A stretch of 64,000 nt of DNA from Galbibacter kalidii (GCF_026241135.1 NZ_JAPFGA010000003.1:124001-188000); one strand, 5' to 3'; positions 1 through 9,114 are shown, counted from the first letter of the stretch. Notes: generated by a model not told the origin, from the letters alone. Numbers and translations: made by a program.

Positions 1-125
1 TTTTTCAACCCAATGGTTATGATCAAACCTTTGCAGAGGTTTCAGCTGAAGAAAAAAATAACATCAGTCATCGGGGAAGAGCAATGCAACAACTCATTGA
101 CTACCTTAAACTCAAAGCTAAATAA
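1..125 (+). CDS. rdgB: RdgB/HAM1 non-canonical purine NTP pyrophosphatase, C-terminal end (partial)
   Basis: Open from the left edge in the frame starting at base 3 and ending at TAA 123-125; the visible 40 residues begin [19 protein letters not shown] and continue with ISHRGRAM. This is the hallmark C-terminal block of the ITP/XTP/dITP pyrophosphatase family (GYDxTFAE, then E-K-N-x-I-S-H-R). The enzyme removes deaminated purine nucleoside triphosphates such as ITP and XTP from the pool. The N-terminal NTP-binding half lies outside the window. The next gene starts 6 bp downstream, so the two may be co-transcribed. Confidence 0.85.
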   Translation, partial: FQPNGYDQTFAEVSAEEKNNISHRGRAMQQLIDYLKLKAK

Positions 126-131
126 AGAATC

Positions 132-623
132 ATGGTACTAACATATAAAGACATCGAAGAAAAGGATCTTCCCGTAGTGAAAGATATCTATGATTGGTAT
201 ATCGCCAACTCCACCGCCACTTTTCATACAGAACCTATTTCTCTGTCAGCATTAAAAGAACTCCTGCATTTTGATCATCCGCTATACGATTCCCTTTTTA
301 TTTATGCCGATGATAAGCTTGCCGGGTATTGTTTTACCACCCATTATAAGAAAAGACAGGCCTACGACCGCACCGCAGAGGTCACTATTTATCTAAAAAA
401 TGGTTTTGGTGGAAAAGGAATCGGAAAAAAAGCCCTTGACCATATCGAAAAGAAAGCGAAAGAAAGCGGCATAAAAAGTTTGTTAGGAATCATTACTGGT
501 GACAACAAAGCCAGTATTTCACTATTTACAAAGGCCGGGTATTTCCAGTGTGCTCATTTTAAAAATGTAGGAGAAAAGTTTGGAAAAATCCTGGATGTGG
601 TCGGATATCAGAAGGAGGTTTGA
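132..623 (+). CDS. GNAT N-acetyltransferase, phosphinothricin acetyltransferase-like
   Basis: 163 aa. Predicted acyl-CoA N-acetyltransferase of the Pat/MnaT (YncA) type. The N-terminal segment with a WYIANSTATF-like stretch is typical of this subfamily, and the acetyl-CoA pyrophosphate-binding loop is visible as GFGGKGIGKKAL near residue 95, followed by the NKASISLFTKAGY motif of the C-terminal half. Members acetylate phosphinothricin, methionine sulfone or related amino acids; the real substrate cannot be told from sequence. It starts 6 bp after rdgB stops. A soluble cytoplasmic enzyme is expected, since no signal peptide is seen. Confidence 0.85.
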   Translation: MVLTYKDIEEKDLPVVKDIYDWYIANSTATFHTEPISLSALKELLHFDHPLYDSLFIYADDKLAGYCFTTHYKKRQAYDRTAEVTIYLKNGFGGKGIGKKALDHIEKKAKESGIKSLLGIITGDNKASISLFTKAGYFQCAHFKNVGEKFGKILDVVGYQKEV

Positions 624-724
624 AATACGAAATTAGAAATATGAAGTTAGAAGTTGGGGGTGTGAAATTTGAAAGATAACGTGGATTGGTCTTACATCCT
701 AAGCCCTAAAGTCTTTTATCAAGA

Positions 725-1795
725 TCACCCTTCATGCAACAGGCGTTTCATACTTATATCTTCATAATTACGGCGGACAAACTCCAAGGCTACTTTCACC
801 ACCTGTCCCATAGAGCGGCAGCGTTTAAATTTCATATCCAGCGTATAGTCATACAACTGCATTTTCAATTCCTCTAAATTCTCCTTGGTGGTAATATGAT
901 CGTTCACCATACACCTCAACATTGCTTTAAGCCTTTTTTTCGAAGTAATGATCCGCTTAGCGAGCAGTGAACGTTCTTCTTTTTTATATTGCTCTATCGA
1001 TGCGGGTTTCAATCGTTGCTCTACATTTTTGACCATTTCAACATTCTCCTTAAAAAACTGAGGTTTGTACACTTTAAAGTTCCCTTCATAGCATTGCTGG
1101 TCAAAATCAATAGCCCTGATCCGGAATATCACATTGTCAAAATCGTGCACCGGGATAATCACATAGTTATACGAACGCATATCTCCTAAAAGACGTATCA
1201 TACAACGCTCGTTAAACTTAACAAATTCCTTCGCAATCTGACTTTTCTGAATATCGGTACAACTCGGCAAGGCATTTTTAATAAACTCATCCCCGGGAAT
1301 CCCAGAAATATGTTCCTCGATCAGCGTATCGTGAAAAACAGCAAAATTGATCCGATTCGGAGAAAGAATATGCTCCAATTCCAATCCGTAGACCCGCGAC
1401 GCATCAGCTTTTTTTACATAGATATAAGTGTAGTTATCATTCAGTATATTACGCACTTTGATCCGGAAAGGTTTCGAGTTTCCGAAGGTGCAATAATCAA
1501 TAGCATCCACATTTAAATACTGAAAAATATCTTCATTTCCATCAGAAAAAATAAGTGTATAGACCTGCTTTAAATGATAGTCGATCTCAGGTCTCTCAAA
1601 TTCTGAATAATACACCCGTATCCACATGGTGTCGTTTCCGTCGTCGTCATACACCACTACCGAACCTGCGAATCGCAACAAATCATCATAGGATATAGGA
1701 ATTTTTGTCGTTCGGTTGTATCGTTCCAAATACCCCAATAAACGCTCGTTAATCGGATACGACGGTTTCTTTTTCGACATTAATTTTTCACTCAT
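725..1795 (-). CDS. conserved hypothetical protein (356 aa, soluble)
   Basis: I do not recognise a named domain. The protein is 356 aa, has no signal peptide or membrane segment, begins with a short basic stretch (MSEKLMSKKKPSYPINERLL) and ends with a Lys/Arg-rich, probably helical region. The middle is rich in aromatic residues and alternates beta-like segments. A second in-frame Met lies at residue 6, so the start could be 1780. It is convergent with the GNAT gene and divergent from the ABC exporter gene at 1910. It looks like a normally coding, cytoplasmic protein of unknown role; I cannot assign a function. Confidence 0.6.
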   Translation of the reverse strand: MSEKLMSKKKPSYPINERLLGYLERYNRTTKIPISYDDLLRFAGSVVVYDDDGNDTMWIRVYYSEFERPEIDYHLKQVYTLIFSDGNEDIFQYLNVDAIDYCTFGNSKPFRIKVRNILNDNYTYIYVKKADASRVYGLELEHILSPNRINFAVFHDTLIEEHISGIPGDEFIKNALPSCTDIQKSQIAKEFVKFNERCMIRLLGDMRSYNYVIIPVHDFDNVIFRIRAIDFDQQCYEGNFKVYKPQFFKENVEMVKNVEQRLKPASIEQYKKEERSLLAKRIITSKKRLKAMLRCMVNDHITTKENLEELKMQLYDYTLDMKFKRCRSMGQVVKVALEFVRRNYEDISMKRLLHEG

Positions 1796-1909
1796 AAAAC
1801 CACTGTTTCTACCTTATTTGGTGTAATTTAATCAAAATTAATCTATATTATTGTAACAATCGGACATAGAATTCGTCAAGTTAGTAGAACCAACAAAAAA
1901 CAAAGTACA

Positions 1910-2812
1910 TTGGAAACCATTTTAACCGTCAACAATCTCACGAAAAAATTCGGTTACCTGATTGCCGTAAGCGACCTTTCCTTTACTATTGAAAAAGGAA
2001 ATGTATATGGCATTTTAGGTCCGAACGGCAGTGGAAAATCGACCACTTTGGGCATGGTTTTGAACGTAGTGAACAACACCGCCGGCGACTTTTTTTGGTT
2101 TGACGGCAATACCTCTACACACCAAGCCCTAAAAAAAGTAGGCGCCATTATAGAGCGTCCAAACTTTTATCCGTACATGAGTGCGGTTCAAAACCTGAAA
2201 TTGGTCTGTAAAATTAAAGAAGTTCCCGATGATAAGATCGAGGAAAAATTAGAACTGGTTGGTCTTTTAGACAGAAAGGACAGTAAATTTAAAACCTATT
2301 CCCTGGGGATGAAACAGCGTTTGGCCATTGCCTCTGCCTTGTTGAACGACCCGGAAATACTGATTCTTGACGAACCTACAAACGGACTCGACCCACAGGG
2401 AATCCATCAAATAAGGGAGATCATAAAAACGATTGCTGCCGGAGGAACAACCATACTCTTGGCCTCTCACCTGCTGGATGAGGTTGAAAAAGTGTGTTCG
2501 CATGTTATTATTTTAAGGAAGGGAGAAAAACTCTATTCCGGTCGTGTGGACGAAATGATCGCCAGTCACGGTTTTTTTGAATTGAAAGCTGAAAATCAAA
2601 AAGAATTACTCAATATTTTAAGTGAAAACCCCGATTTTGGTGCTGTAAAAACAGAAAACGGACTTATCACCGCCTTTTTAAACAAGCCTATGGAAGCAGC
2701 TGAATTCAACCGCTTCGCCTATCAAAAAGGCCTTGTCCTTTCTCATCTTGTAAAAAGAAAAGAAAGTCTCGAAGAACAATTCCTTACACTTACTAAAAAC
2801 CAATCCAACTAA
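1910..2812 (+). CDS. ABC exporter ATP-binding subunit
   Basis: 300 aa, starting at a TTG codon; no ATG gives a complete ABC domain. All nucleotide-binding motifs are present: Walker A GPNGSGKS at about residues 37-44, signature YSLGMKQ near residue 130, and Walker B LILDEPTNGLDP near residue 150, followed by an H-loop (ASHLLDE). The C-terminal 75 residues are the accessory region usual in BcrA/CcmA-type exporters. It would power the membrane subunit encoded next, whose ATG overlaps this stop codon by one base (TAATG), implying translational coupling. Substrate unknown; drug, lantibiotic or Na+ export are typical for the family. Confidence 0.92.
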   Translation: METILTVNNLTKKFGYLIAVSDLSFTIEKGNVYGILGPNGSGKSTTLGMVLNVVNNTAGDFFWFDGNTSTHQALKKVGAIIERPNFYPYMSAVQNLKLVCKIKEVPDDKIEEKLELVGLLDRKDSKFKTYSLGMKQRLAIASALLNDPEILILDEPTNGLDPQGIHQIREIIKTIAAGGTTILLASHLLDEVEKVCSHVIILRKGEKLYSGRVDEMIASHGFFELKAENQKELLNILSENPDFGAVKTENGLITAFLNKPMEAAEFNRFAYQKGLVLSHLVKRKESLEEQFLTLTKNQSN

Positions 2813-3642
2813 TGATACGGCTATTACAAATAGAATCCATAAAACTGTGGAATAACAGGATAAGTAGAATCCTCATTGTTTCCTACTTCATATTGCTCAC
2901 TTTTATTGCCTTGTTCGCCACCATAAAATTTGATATCGGACAAGTACATTTTCAATTGGCAGACCAGGGAATCTTTAATTTTCCCTATATCTGGCATTTC
3001 AACTCCTATATCGCAGCATTCTTTAAACTCTTTTTGGCCATTGTGATTGTTTCCATGATGTCCAATGAATACAGCAATAAAACTATCAAGCAAAACCTGA
3101 TAGACGGACTGAGCAAAAAAGAATTTATCCTGTCTAAATTCCTGACGGTTGTTGTGTTCTCGCTTATTTCTACTGTTTTTGTCTTTTTCGTTTCCCTGAT
3201 TTTGGGACTTTTCTATTCTGATTATAACGAATTGAGTATCATTTTTTCCGATTTGGAATACCTTGTCGCTTTCTTTGTTAAGTTACTTGGGTTTTTCTCT
3301 TTCTGTCTCTTTTTAGGGATTTTTGTCAAAAGGTCGGCCTTCGCCCTTGGTTTTCTTATCCTTTGGCAAGTTATTGAAGGTATTGCTTATGGATTGATCC
3401 GTTGGCAATCGGATGGGAATACAGCCGATGCCATTACACAATTTTTTCCATTGAATTCCATGTCAAACCTTATCAAAGAGCCTATTAGCAGGATGGGAGC
3501 CGTACAGTCTGTCGCCGATCAAATAGGCGAATCCGTTACCAAGGATTATGCAGTACATTGGTATGAGATTTTTATTGTTTTAATATGGACGTTTATTTTT
3601 ATATATTTATCTTATGCCCTATTAAAAAAACGCGACCTATAA
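2812..3642 (+). CDS. ABC-2 type exporter permease
   Basis: 276 aa, hydrophobic, with about six predicted membrane segments (around residues 18-38, 63-83, 103-130, 145-167, 175-195 and 250-270). Such a short permease pairs with a separate ATPase, here the gene immediately upstream whose stop overlaps this start. The YSNKTIKQNLIDGLSKKEF stretch in the first cytoplasmic loop resembles the coupling region of ABC-2 family proteins (the NEYxxxTxxxxLxxGxSR pattern). Likely inner-membrane half of an exporter; transported compound unknown. Confidence 0.88.
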   Translation: MIRLLQIESIKLWNNRISRILIVSYFILLTFIALFATIKFDIGQVHFQLADQGIFNFPYIWHFNSYIAAFFKLFLAIVIVSMMSNEYSNKTIKQNLIDGLSKKEFILSKFLTVVVFSLISTVFVFFVSLILGLFYSDYNELSIIFSDLEYLVAFFVKLLGFFSFCLFLGIFVKRSAFALGFLILWQVIEGIAYGLIRWQSDGNTADAITQFFPLNSMSNLIKEPISRMGAVQSVADQIGESVTKDYAVHWYEIFIVLIWTFIFIYLSYALLKKRDL

Positions 3643-3656
3643 GCTTTAAAAATCCT

Positions 3657-4766
3657 ATGCTAAAAACCCAAAACGCCCTCCTATTTATACTACTTGTCTT
3701 TCTTTCAAAAACGAACTTCGGACAAGAGAATTCCCTTCCCAACGATTGTGTAAACGCTATTGTTTTGTGTGGAAATGGAAAATTAAGTTCAAATGCACAA
3801 GGTTTCGGAACACAAGAACTCTTTCCCGGATCCAACAGTTGTTTCAGTGATGAAAACAACAGTCTATGGCTCAAAATAGATATTGTAAAATCCGGTACTT
3901 TAGGCTTTACCCTAAAACCCAGCAGTACTGATATTATGGTGGACTATGACTTCTTTATTTTCGGACCAAATGCTTCGTGCAATGACCTCGGACAAGCCAT
4001 TCGTTGTTCTACAACCAATCCGGATGCTGCCGGGCTGACTTCCAACCATACCGGGATGAATGACACCGCAACGGAGACCTCTGAAGGTCCCGGACCTGAC
4101 GGCGATAGTTTTGTAAAATCATTGGATGTTTCTGTAGGGGATTCATATTATATAGTGATAGACAGGCCTCATGGTGATGGAGGATTCGAATTGGAATGGA
4201 CAGGTACTGCCACCCAAGGAGGAATGCCTTTCCCCACAGGGGTTGAAGCAAACAATATTCCTGATCAACACAAAAGCACCACCACCGGCTCTTATACTTT
4301 CCTGTTGAATGATTTTAAACGTGAAATCAGTACCGATCCAAATGTTGACATCCGGTTTTTTGAAAATGAAACTGATGCCATAGATAATGCTAATCCGCTC
4401 CCTGAAACCATCTCACTCATTGCTGAATCAAAGACGATTTACGCTCGTGTTACCAGTCCGAATGGTTGTTTTGAGATCATTAACTTTAAACTTTCAGTAG
4501 CGTTTGAATTTGATAAATTCTTCACTCCCAACGGTGATGGTATCAATGATTTTTGGCCAATAGAAAATGTAAGCTCTTTTTTACTTAACAATTCCTATAT
4601 TTCTATTTTTGATCGTTATGGAAAACTTGTAAAACAACTGAGAGCTACAAGTCTAGGCTGGGACGGTACCATCAATGGTAATCCACTTCCCGAAGCCGAT
4701 TATTGGTTCCATGCTACCCTCAAGGACGGGAAGGAAGTTAAAGGACATTTTGCACTGAAAAGGTGA
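3657..4766 (+). CDS. Cell-surface protein with gliding-motility/T9SS type B C-terminal domain
   Basis: 369 aa from ATG 3657, chosen over an upstream in-frame ATG at 3585 because it gives a clean Sec signal peptide (MLKTQNALLFILLVFLSK, ending near FGQ) and does not overlap the permease. The middle has beta-rich, Cys-containing segments (NDCVNAIVLCGNG) similar to adhesion-type domains. The C-terminal ~80 residues start FFTPNGDGINDFWPI and include IFDRYGKLV and GWDGTINGNPLPEADYW, the canonical CHU_C/type B sorting domain. It is therefore probably exported through the inner membrane by Sec and across the outer membrane by the type IX system. Binding target unknown. Confidence 0.88.
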   Translation: MLKTQNALLFILLVFLSKTNFGQENSLPNDCVNAIVLCGNGKLSSNAQGFGTQELFPGSNSCFSDENNSLWLKIDIVKSGTLGFTLKPSSTDIMVDYDFFIFGPNASCNDLGQAIRCSTTNPDAAGLTSNHTGMNDTATETSEGPGPDGDSFVKSLDVSVGDSYYIVIDRPHGDGGFELEWTGTATQGGMPFPTGVEANNIPDQHKSTTTGSYTFLLNDFKREISTDPNVDIRFFENETDAIDNANPLPETISLIAESKTIYARVTSPNGCFEIINFKLSVAFEFDKFFTPNGDGINDFWPIENVSSFLLNNSYISIFDRYGKLVKQLRATSLGWDGTINGNPLPEADYWFHATLKDGKEVKGHFALKR

Positions 4767-4837
4767 TGCAAAGCTAACCTTCAAATTTTCACATATCGTA
4801 AACAAGATACTTGTATATTCTTTAGTATTTTTACAAA

Positions 4838-6832
4838 ATGCGATTCAAGATACAATCTGATTACAAACCGACCGGAGACCAACCGGAAGCTATCCGACAA
4901 TTGGTAAACGGCATTGAGACCGATGAAAAACACCAAACGCTCTTGGGAGTGACGGGGTCGGGAAAAACCTTTACGGTAGCCAATGTTATTGAGTCCGTTC
5001 AACGACCTACGCTGGTCCTAGCTCACAACAAAACGCTAGCCGCCCAATTGTATTCTGAATTCAAACAATTCTTCCCTGATAATGCAGTGGAATACTTTGT
5101 TTCTTATTACGATTACTATCAACCCGAAGCCTATATTCCGGTAACGGGAACTTATATCGAGAAAGATCTTTCTATCAATGATGAAATCGAAAAATTGCGA
5201 TTAAGTGCAACTTCCTCTTTACTTTCCGGACGTCGGGATGTTTTGGTGGTCGCGTCGGTTTCTTGTTTGTATGGTATTGGGAATCCGGTGGAATTTCAAA
5301 AGAATGTCATTTCCATAGAAAGGGACCAGGTTATTTCCCGCACCAAATTGCTGCACCGACTCGTTCAAAGTTTGTATTCAAGAACCTCGGCGGATTTTGT
5401 CCACGGGAATTTCAGGGTGAAAGGTGATGTTGTGGATGTATTCCCCAGTTATGCTGATGACGCCTTCAGAATACATTTTTTCGGGGATGAAATTGAAGAA
5501 ATTGAAGCTTTTGACCCGAATACCAACAAGGTGCTCGAAAGGTACGACCGACTCAATATCTATCCTGCAAATATGTTTGTTACCTCCCCGGATGTCCTTC
5601 AAAATGCCATTCATCAAATACAAGATGATATGGTAAAGCAAGTGAATTATTTTAAAGAGATCGGTAAGCATTTAGAAGCGAAGCGCTTGGAGGAACGTAC
5701 TAATTTCGATCTCGAAATGATACGCGAATTGGGTTATTGTAGCGGAATTGAAAACTATTCCCGATATCTGGACGGAAGACAGCCCGGATCACGTCCGTTC
5801 TGTTTGTTGGATTATTTCCCTGACGACTACATCATGGTCGTTGACGAAAGTCACGTGACCATTCCGCAGGTCCACGCCATGTATGGCGGGGACCGAAGCC
5901 GAAAAGAGAATTTGGTAGAATACGGTTTCCGACTTCCTGCCGCCATGGATAACCGTCCATTGAAATTTGAAGAATTTGAAGCCCTGCAAAATCAGGTGAT
6001 GTTTGTGAGTGCCACGCCCGCAGATTACGAATTGCAATTAAGTGACGGTGTTTATGTAGAGCAAGTCATTCGTCCTACAGGCTTACTGGATCCGGTGATT
6101 GAAGTACGCCCCAGCGAAAACCAAATCGATGACCTGATTGAAGAAATACAACAACGGGTAGAGAAAGACGAACGTGTATTAGTGACCACCCTAACCAAAC
6201 GTATGGCCGAAGAACTCACCAAATACCTGACCCGCATTCAAGTGAGATGTCGTTATATCCATAGCGATGTCGACACCCTGGAACGTGTGGAAATCATGCA
6301 GGACCTTCGCAAAGGTTTGTTTGATGTTCTTATCGGTGTCAACCTTTTACGTGAGGGACTCGACCTTCCGGAAGTATCCTTGGTGGCCATTCTGGATGCT
6401 GATAAAGAAGGTTTTTTACGTAGCGCCAGAGCCTTGACACAAACTGTGGGGCGCGCCGCCCGTAACTTAAATGGAAGGGCTATCATGTATGCTGATAAAA
6501 TTACCAACAGCATGCAAAAAACCATAGACGAGACCAATTACCGAAGGGAAAAGCAGATCAACTACAACAAAAAATACAACATCACGCCAAAAGCGTTGAA
6601 CAAAAATCTGGACAGCGTACTGGCCAAGAATTCCATCTCCACATATCAACTGGAACAGGAAGCAGCCCGAAAAGCAGCAGAACCCGAGCTGGAATACCTT
6701 CCGAAGCCAAAAATTGAAAAAATGATACGCGACAAACGCAAGGCAATGGAAAAAGCCGCCAAAGAACTCGATTTTATGGAAGCAGCCAAACTCAGGGATG
6801 AGATCAAAATGTTACAGGAAAAAATTGCATAA
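4838..6832 (+). CDS. uvrB: UvrABC excinuclease subunit B
   Basis: 664 aa, full length for the family. Walker A GVTGSGKT lies at residues 37-44, the beta-hairpin block YYDYYQPEAYIP near residue 95, the Walker B-like region VVDESHVTIPQ near residue 335, helicase motifs RPTGLLDP and VGRAARN further on, and a C-terminal UVR domain (DKRKAMEKAAKELDFMEAAKLRDEI) that contacts UvrC. It is the damage-verification helicase of nucleotide excision repair, loaded by UvrA. Monocistronic here; a palindromic repeat element begins six bases after the stop. Confidence 0.98.
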   Translation: MRFKIQSDYKPTGDQPEAIRQLVNGIETDEKHQTLLGVTGSGKTFTVANVIESVQRPTLVLAHNKTLAAQLYSEFKQFFPDNAVEYFVSYYDYYQPEAYIPVTGTYIEKDLSINDEIEKLRLSATSSLLSGRRDVLVVASVSCLYGIGNPVEFQKNVISIERDQVISRTKLLHRLVQSLYSRTSADFVHGNFRVKGDVVDVFPSYADDAFRIHFFGDEIEEIEAFDPNTNKVLERYDRLNIYPANMFVTSPDVLQNAIHQIQDDMVKQVNYFKEIGKHLEAKRLEERTNFDLEMIRELGYCSGIENYSRYLDGRQPGSRPFCLLDYFPDDYIMVVDESHVTIPQVHAMYGGDRSRKENLVEYGFRLPAAMDNRPLKFEEFEALQNQVMFVSATPADYELQLSDGVYVEQVIRPTGLLDPVIEVRPSENQIDDLIEEIQQRVEKDERVLVTTLTKRMAEELTKYLTRIQVRCRYIHSDVDTLERVEIMQDLRKGLFDVLIGVNLLREGLDLPEVSLVAILDADKEGFLRSARALTQTVGRAARNLNGRAIMYADKITNSMQKTIDETNYRREKQINYNKKYNITPKALNKNLDSVLAKNSISTYQLEQEAARKAAEPELEYLPKPKIEKMIRDKRKAMEKAAKELDFMEAAKLRDEIKMLQEKIA

Positions 6833-6837
6833 AAAAA

Positions 6838-6974
6838 GCTGTCTAAAAAGCCTTGATGAATTTAATTTGTCACCCTGATCTTGTCGAAGGGCTGTCGAAG
6901 ACATATTGAACTTCAATAAAGTATGCTTCGACAAGCTCAGCATGACATCTGAATTTGCAGCTTTTTAGACAACC
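6838..6974. repeat. MITE-like palindromic repeat, copy 1
   Basis: Bounded by inverted ends: GCTGTCTAAAAAG on the left and CTTTTTAGACAAC on the right. The inside carries two facing copies of the core CTTCGACAAGCTCAG / CACCCTGATCTTGTCGAAG plus GGGCTGTCGAAG. Related copies lie at 13011-13188, 46758-46905 (core only), 52467-52637 and 63392-63541. Situated directly downstream of uvrB, it could also act as a transcription stop. Confidence 0.85.
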
Positions 6975-7021
6975 TTAACTAACCAAATCTACTTATGAAA
7001 AAACTAACTCATTATCTTCCT

Positions 7022-7453
7022 TTAGGCAATTTCAATAAGCCTTTTTGCTTCTTCTAATGCTTTCTCTTTTTTAGGCAATGTCAAGTTTAACACTCCATCT
7101 GTGTAAGTAGCATTAATTTTTTCGTTGTCAATCGTTTCAGGTAAGGTAAACACACGTTTGAAGGTAGTATAACTAAATTCTTTTCGACTGTATGTTCCGT
7201 TTTCTCCCTTATCTTCTTTTTCGTTTTTTGATTCAGCAGAAATTGTCAAAACATCCTTTTCTACCTCTACGTTAAAATCTTCTTTTTTCATACCGGGAGC
7301 AGCCAATTCTAAAGAAAATTTATCTTCTTCTTCTTTGATGTTTACCGCTGGTACAGTTGGCGCAAAATTCTCCAATCCTCCAAACCAATCAGGTTTGAAC
7401 ATTTCATCAAATAAACTTGGAAACAAATTGTTATTTCTTCTTATCAGGTTCAT
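7022..7453 (-). CDS. Hsp20/alpha-crystallin family small heat-shock protein
   Basis: 143 aa. A short N-terminal arm (NNNLFPSLFDEMF) precedes an alpha-crystallin domain from about residue 33 to the end, with the AAPGMKKEDFNVEVE block, and GVLNLTLPKKE, which contains the conserved G-x-L motif near the C terminus. Such proteins are ATP-independent holdases that bind unfolding proteins and oligomerise. No heat-shock operator of the CIRCE type was seen in the 246-bp upstream spacer. Monocistronic. Confidence 0.95.
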   Translation of the reverse strand: MNLIRRNNNLFPSLFDEMFKPDWFGGLENFAPTVPAVNIKEEEDKFSLELAAPGMKKEDFNVEVEKDVLTISAESKNEKEDKGENGTYSRKEFSYTTFKRVFTLPETIDNEKINATYTDGVLNLTLPKKEKALEEAKRLIEIA

Positions 7454-7699
7454 AATCTTAATATTTTTAATTAAACTTTTTGTTTTTTGTTGTCTTTACG
7501 ACCTGATATAGACAATTTTGATTCCAATTTAACTTTAATGACTTTTTGTCGCTTTTATTGTATGAAACACCGACAAATCGTCATGTTTAATTATAGGAAT
7601 GGCTGTCAACTGTTTATTTTCTGATAGAAACCAAACCACTTACACTTGAAGAATCCTCCCATTAGGAGAGGTTAGATGGGGGATAAAAAATATACAAAA
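7454..7699. other. AT-rich spacer upstream of hsp20
   Basis: Noncoding stretch between the Hsp20 gene and the TerB-like gene. It must contain the Hsp20 promoter on the minus strand, but I could not find a clear CAAAnnTA (TAnnTTTG complement). Its only recognisable structure is the short GGAGG-type palindrome annotated at 7652-7684. Confidence 0.5.
7652..7684. repeat. Short dispersed CCTCC/GGAGG palindrome, copy 1 (inverted orientation)
   Basis: A short sequence reading AATCCTCCCATTAGGAGAGG then TTAGATGGGGGAT. Related copies occur at 9001-9033 and 38273-38302, all in spacers just downstream of genes. Confidence 0.6.
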
Positions 7700-8104
7700 T
7701 CAATTATAATATGTCTTGAAAATATCGATCAGCACATCGGGAGGCACTACCCTATTCGGGTAATCATCCATAATCTCAAGTACGCGATCCATCGCAAACG
7801 GACTTAAGCCCATTCGCAATCCAAATTCCTTTAAACGGCGGATTTCATTGGGATGCTGTTCTTTGTCAATATTCATTAACAAGACCAATCGATGGAACTG
7901 AAGTATGCGCTCCGATTCCGGTGTCGGTGGGACGTATTGCGGCTTTTTAGCTTCAAAAAGGGCATCGAGTTCTTCCTTTTCGATATGCATCAATTTAGCA
8001 ATGGCATAAATGAAGTCGTATTCCCTTTCGTTGACAATATGATCGGCCTCAATCATATCGATCATTTCAGATAACAAGCTAAGTTTCTTTCTCTTGTCGC
8101 TCAT
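7700..8104 (-). CDS. TerB-like (tellurite resistance protein B fold) small cytoplasmic protein
   Basis: 134 aa from the ATG whose complement is at 8102-8104 (MSDKRKKLSLLSEMIDMIE). An upstream in-frame ATG at 8203 would add 33 residues of poor composition and is not favoured. The all-helical pattern with LLSEMIDMIEADHIVNEREY and an acidic repeat (DALFEAKKP) fits the TerB/DjlA-N family, which often has an acidic metal-binding face. Function in flavobacteria is unknown; there is no terC or terD neighbour. Confidence 0.65.
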   Translation of the reverse strand: MSDKRKKLSLLSEMIDMIEADHIVNEREYDFIYAIAKLMHIEKEELDALFEAKKPQYVPPTPESERILQFHRLVLLMNIDKEQHPNEIRRLKEFGLRMGLSPFAMDRVLEIMDDYPNRVVPPDVLIDIFKTYYN

Positions 8105-8271
8105 AACGGGGCTGTTTTGAGTTTTTTCCGGCACTAAAATATAGAATTTGAAGATAAAAAAATGACATCCTGTTAATTTTTCGATAACATACACCCCATT
8201 CATAACTTTTTAAAATAAAAAGATTATATTGCAACATTAAAACCATTAGTCTATCGAATAAATAGATTTAT

Positions 8272-8970
8272 ATGATTGTCAAAGAAACTACGACCCGAAA
8301 GCGTATTTTACCACAAGAAGAAATACAACAACTCAACAAGAAATACAAACCCTTAAGCATAGAGGAAAGGATTGCTGAACTGTACAACGACTTTAGCGAG
8401 TCGGAGATTATGCTTACCAGTTCTTTTGCTGCAACTTCAGCATTTTTATTGCGTTTGTTTTCCAAAGTACATCCAGCTCAGAGAGTATATTTTATAGACA
8501 CCGGGTTTCATTTTCCGGAAACCTTGGATTATAAAAAGGAACTCACCAAATTATACGGATTGAATGTTTCGTCTATCAGTGCGATCAAGGAAGAACACGA
8601 TTTTACTGTCCAGGATGAAACCTATAAAAAGAATCCTGAATTTTGCTGTAGCATCAATAAAGTAAAGCCTTTAGATGTCATCAAAAAGAAATATACGGTC
8701 TGGGTATCGGGACTTATGGAGTGGCAAAGTGATCACAGGTCGACTTTAGATATTTTTGAAGAGCGCGGTGAGATCCTGAAATTCTATCCGTTGTTGGATG
8801 TTTCAAAGGAAAAAAGGGACAAGTTTATCAAAGAACACCAACTTCCATTTCACCCCCTTGTATCCAAAGGATATAATTCCATTGGGTGTAAACACTGTAC
8901 AGTTCCCGGTGATGATAGAAGCGGACGCTGGAACAACAGTCCGAAAACTGAATGTGGTTTGCATTTGTAA
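8272..8970 (+). CDS. cysH: Assimilatory phosphoadenylyl/adenylyl-sulfate reductase (APS-type, 4Fe-4S)
   Basis: 232 aa. The C-terminal redox motif KTECGLH (catalytic Cys228) identifies the PAPS/APS reductase family. Cys125-Cys126 and Cys206-x-x-Cys209 are the four ligands of the [4Fe-4S] cluster that marks APS-using enzymes; the PAPS-only type lacks them. The reaction is thioredoxin-dependent reduction of APS to sulfite in cysteine biosynthesis. It stands alone: no cysD/N, cysI/J or siroheme gene is adjacent, which is unusual because Bacteroidota often cluster them. Confidence 0.9.
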   Translation: MIVKETTTRKRILPQEEIQQLNKKYKPLSIEERIAELYNDFSESEIMLTSSFAATSAFLLRLFSKVHPAQRVYFIDTGFHFPETLDYKKELTKLYGLNVSSISAIKEEHDFTVQDETYKKNPEFCCSINKVKPLDVIKKKYTVWVSGLMEWQSDHRSTLDIFEERGEILKFYPLLDVSKEKRDKFIKEHQLPFHPLVSKGYNSIGCKHCTVPGDDRSGRWNNSPKTECGLHL

Positions 8971-9000
8971 ATCAGCTGATAAATTTATTTAACACCTACA

Positions 9001-9033
9001 AATCCTCCCCCAACCCTTCCAAAGGAGGGGAGT
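9001..9033. repeat. Short dispersed CCTCC/GGAGG palindrome, copy 2
   Basis: AATCCTCCCCCAACCCTTCC followed by AAAGGAGGGGAGT; arms CCTCC and GGAGG face each other. Same family as 38273-38302 and, inverted, 7652-7684. Confidence 0.65.
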
Positions 9034-9043
9034 AAACCCCAGC

Positions 9044-9083
9044 AAAAAAAAGACCTGTGAGGTTTTGAAAACCTGACAGGTCT
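9044..9083 (-). terminator. Rho-independent terminator of sucC (probably bidirectional)
   Basis: A long hairpin, AGACCTGT-GAGGTTTT facing AAAACCTG-ACAGGTCT at 9051-9083, is followed on the minus strand by a run of T (complement of the A run 9044-9050). It ends the sucC transcript and may also stop cysH read-through on the plus strand. Part of the same sequence (CCTCACAGGTTTTC) recurs near 46742, so it is itself a dispersed terminator-like palindrome. Confidence 0.85.
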
Positions 9084-9114
9084 AATTATTTTATCAAATA
9101 AAATTAGGTTGTTC

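Noticed and set aside
3585-3656. Longer start for the T9SS cargo gene at 3585
   Set aside because: It would overlap the permease by 58 bp and hide the clean signal peptide that begins at 3657.
4781-6649. Several frames opposite uvrB (for example 5378-5671 and 6253-6537)
   Set aside because: They shadow a strongly conserved uvrB gene and show no domain of their own.
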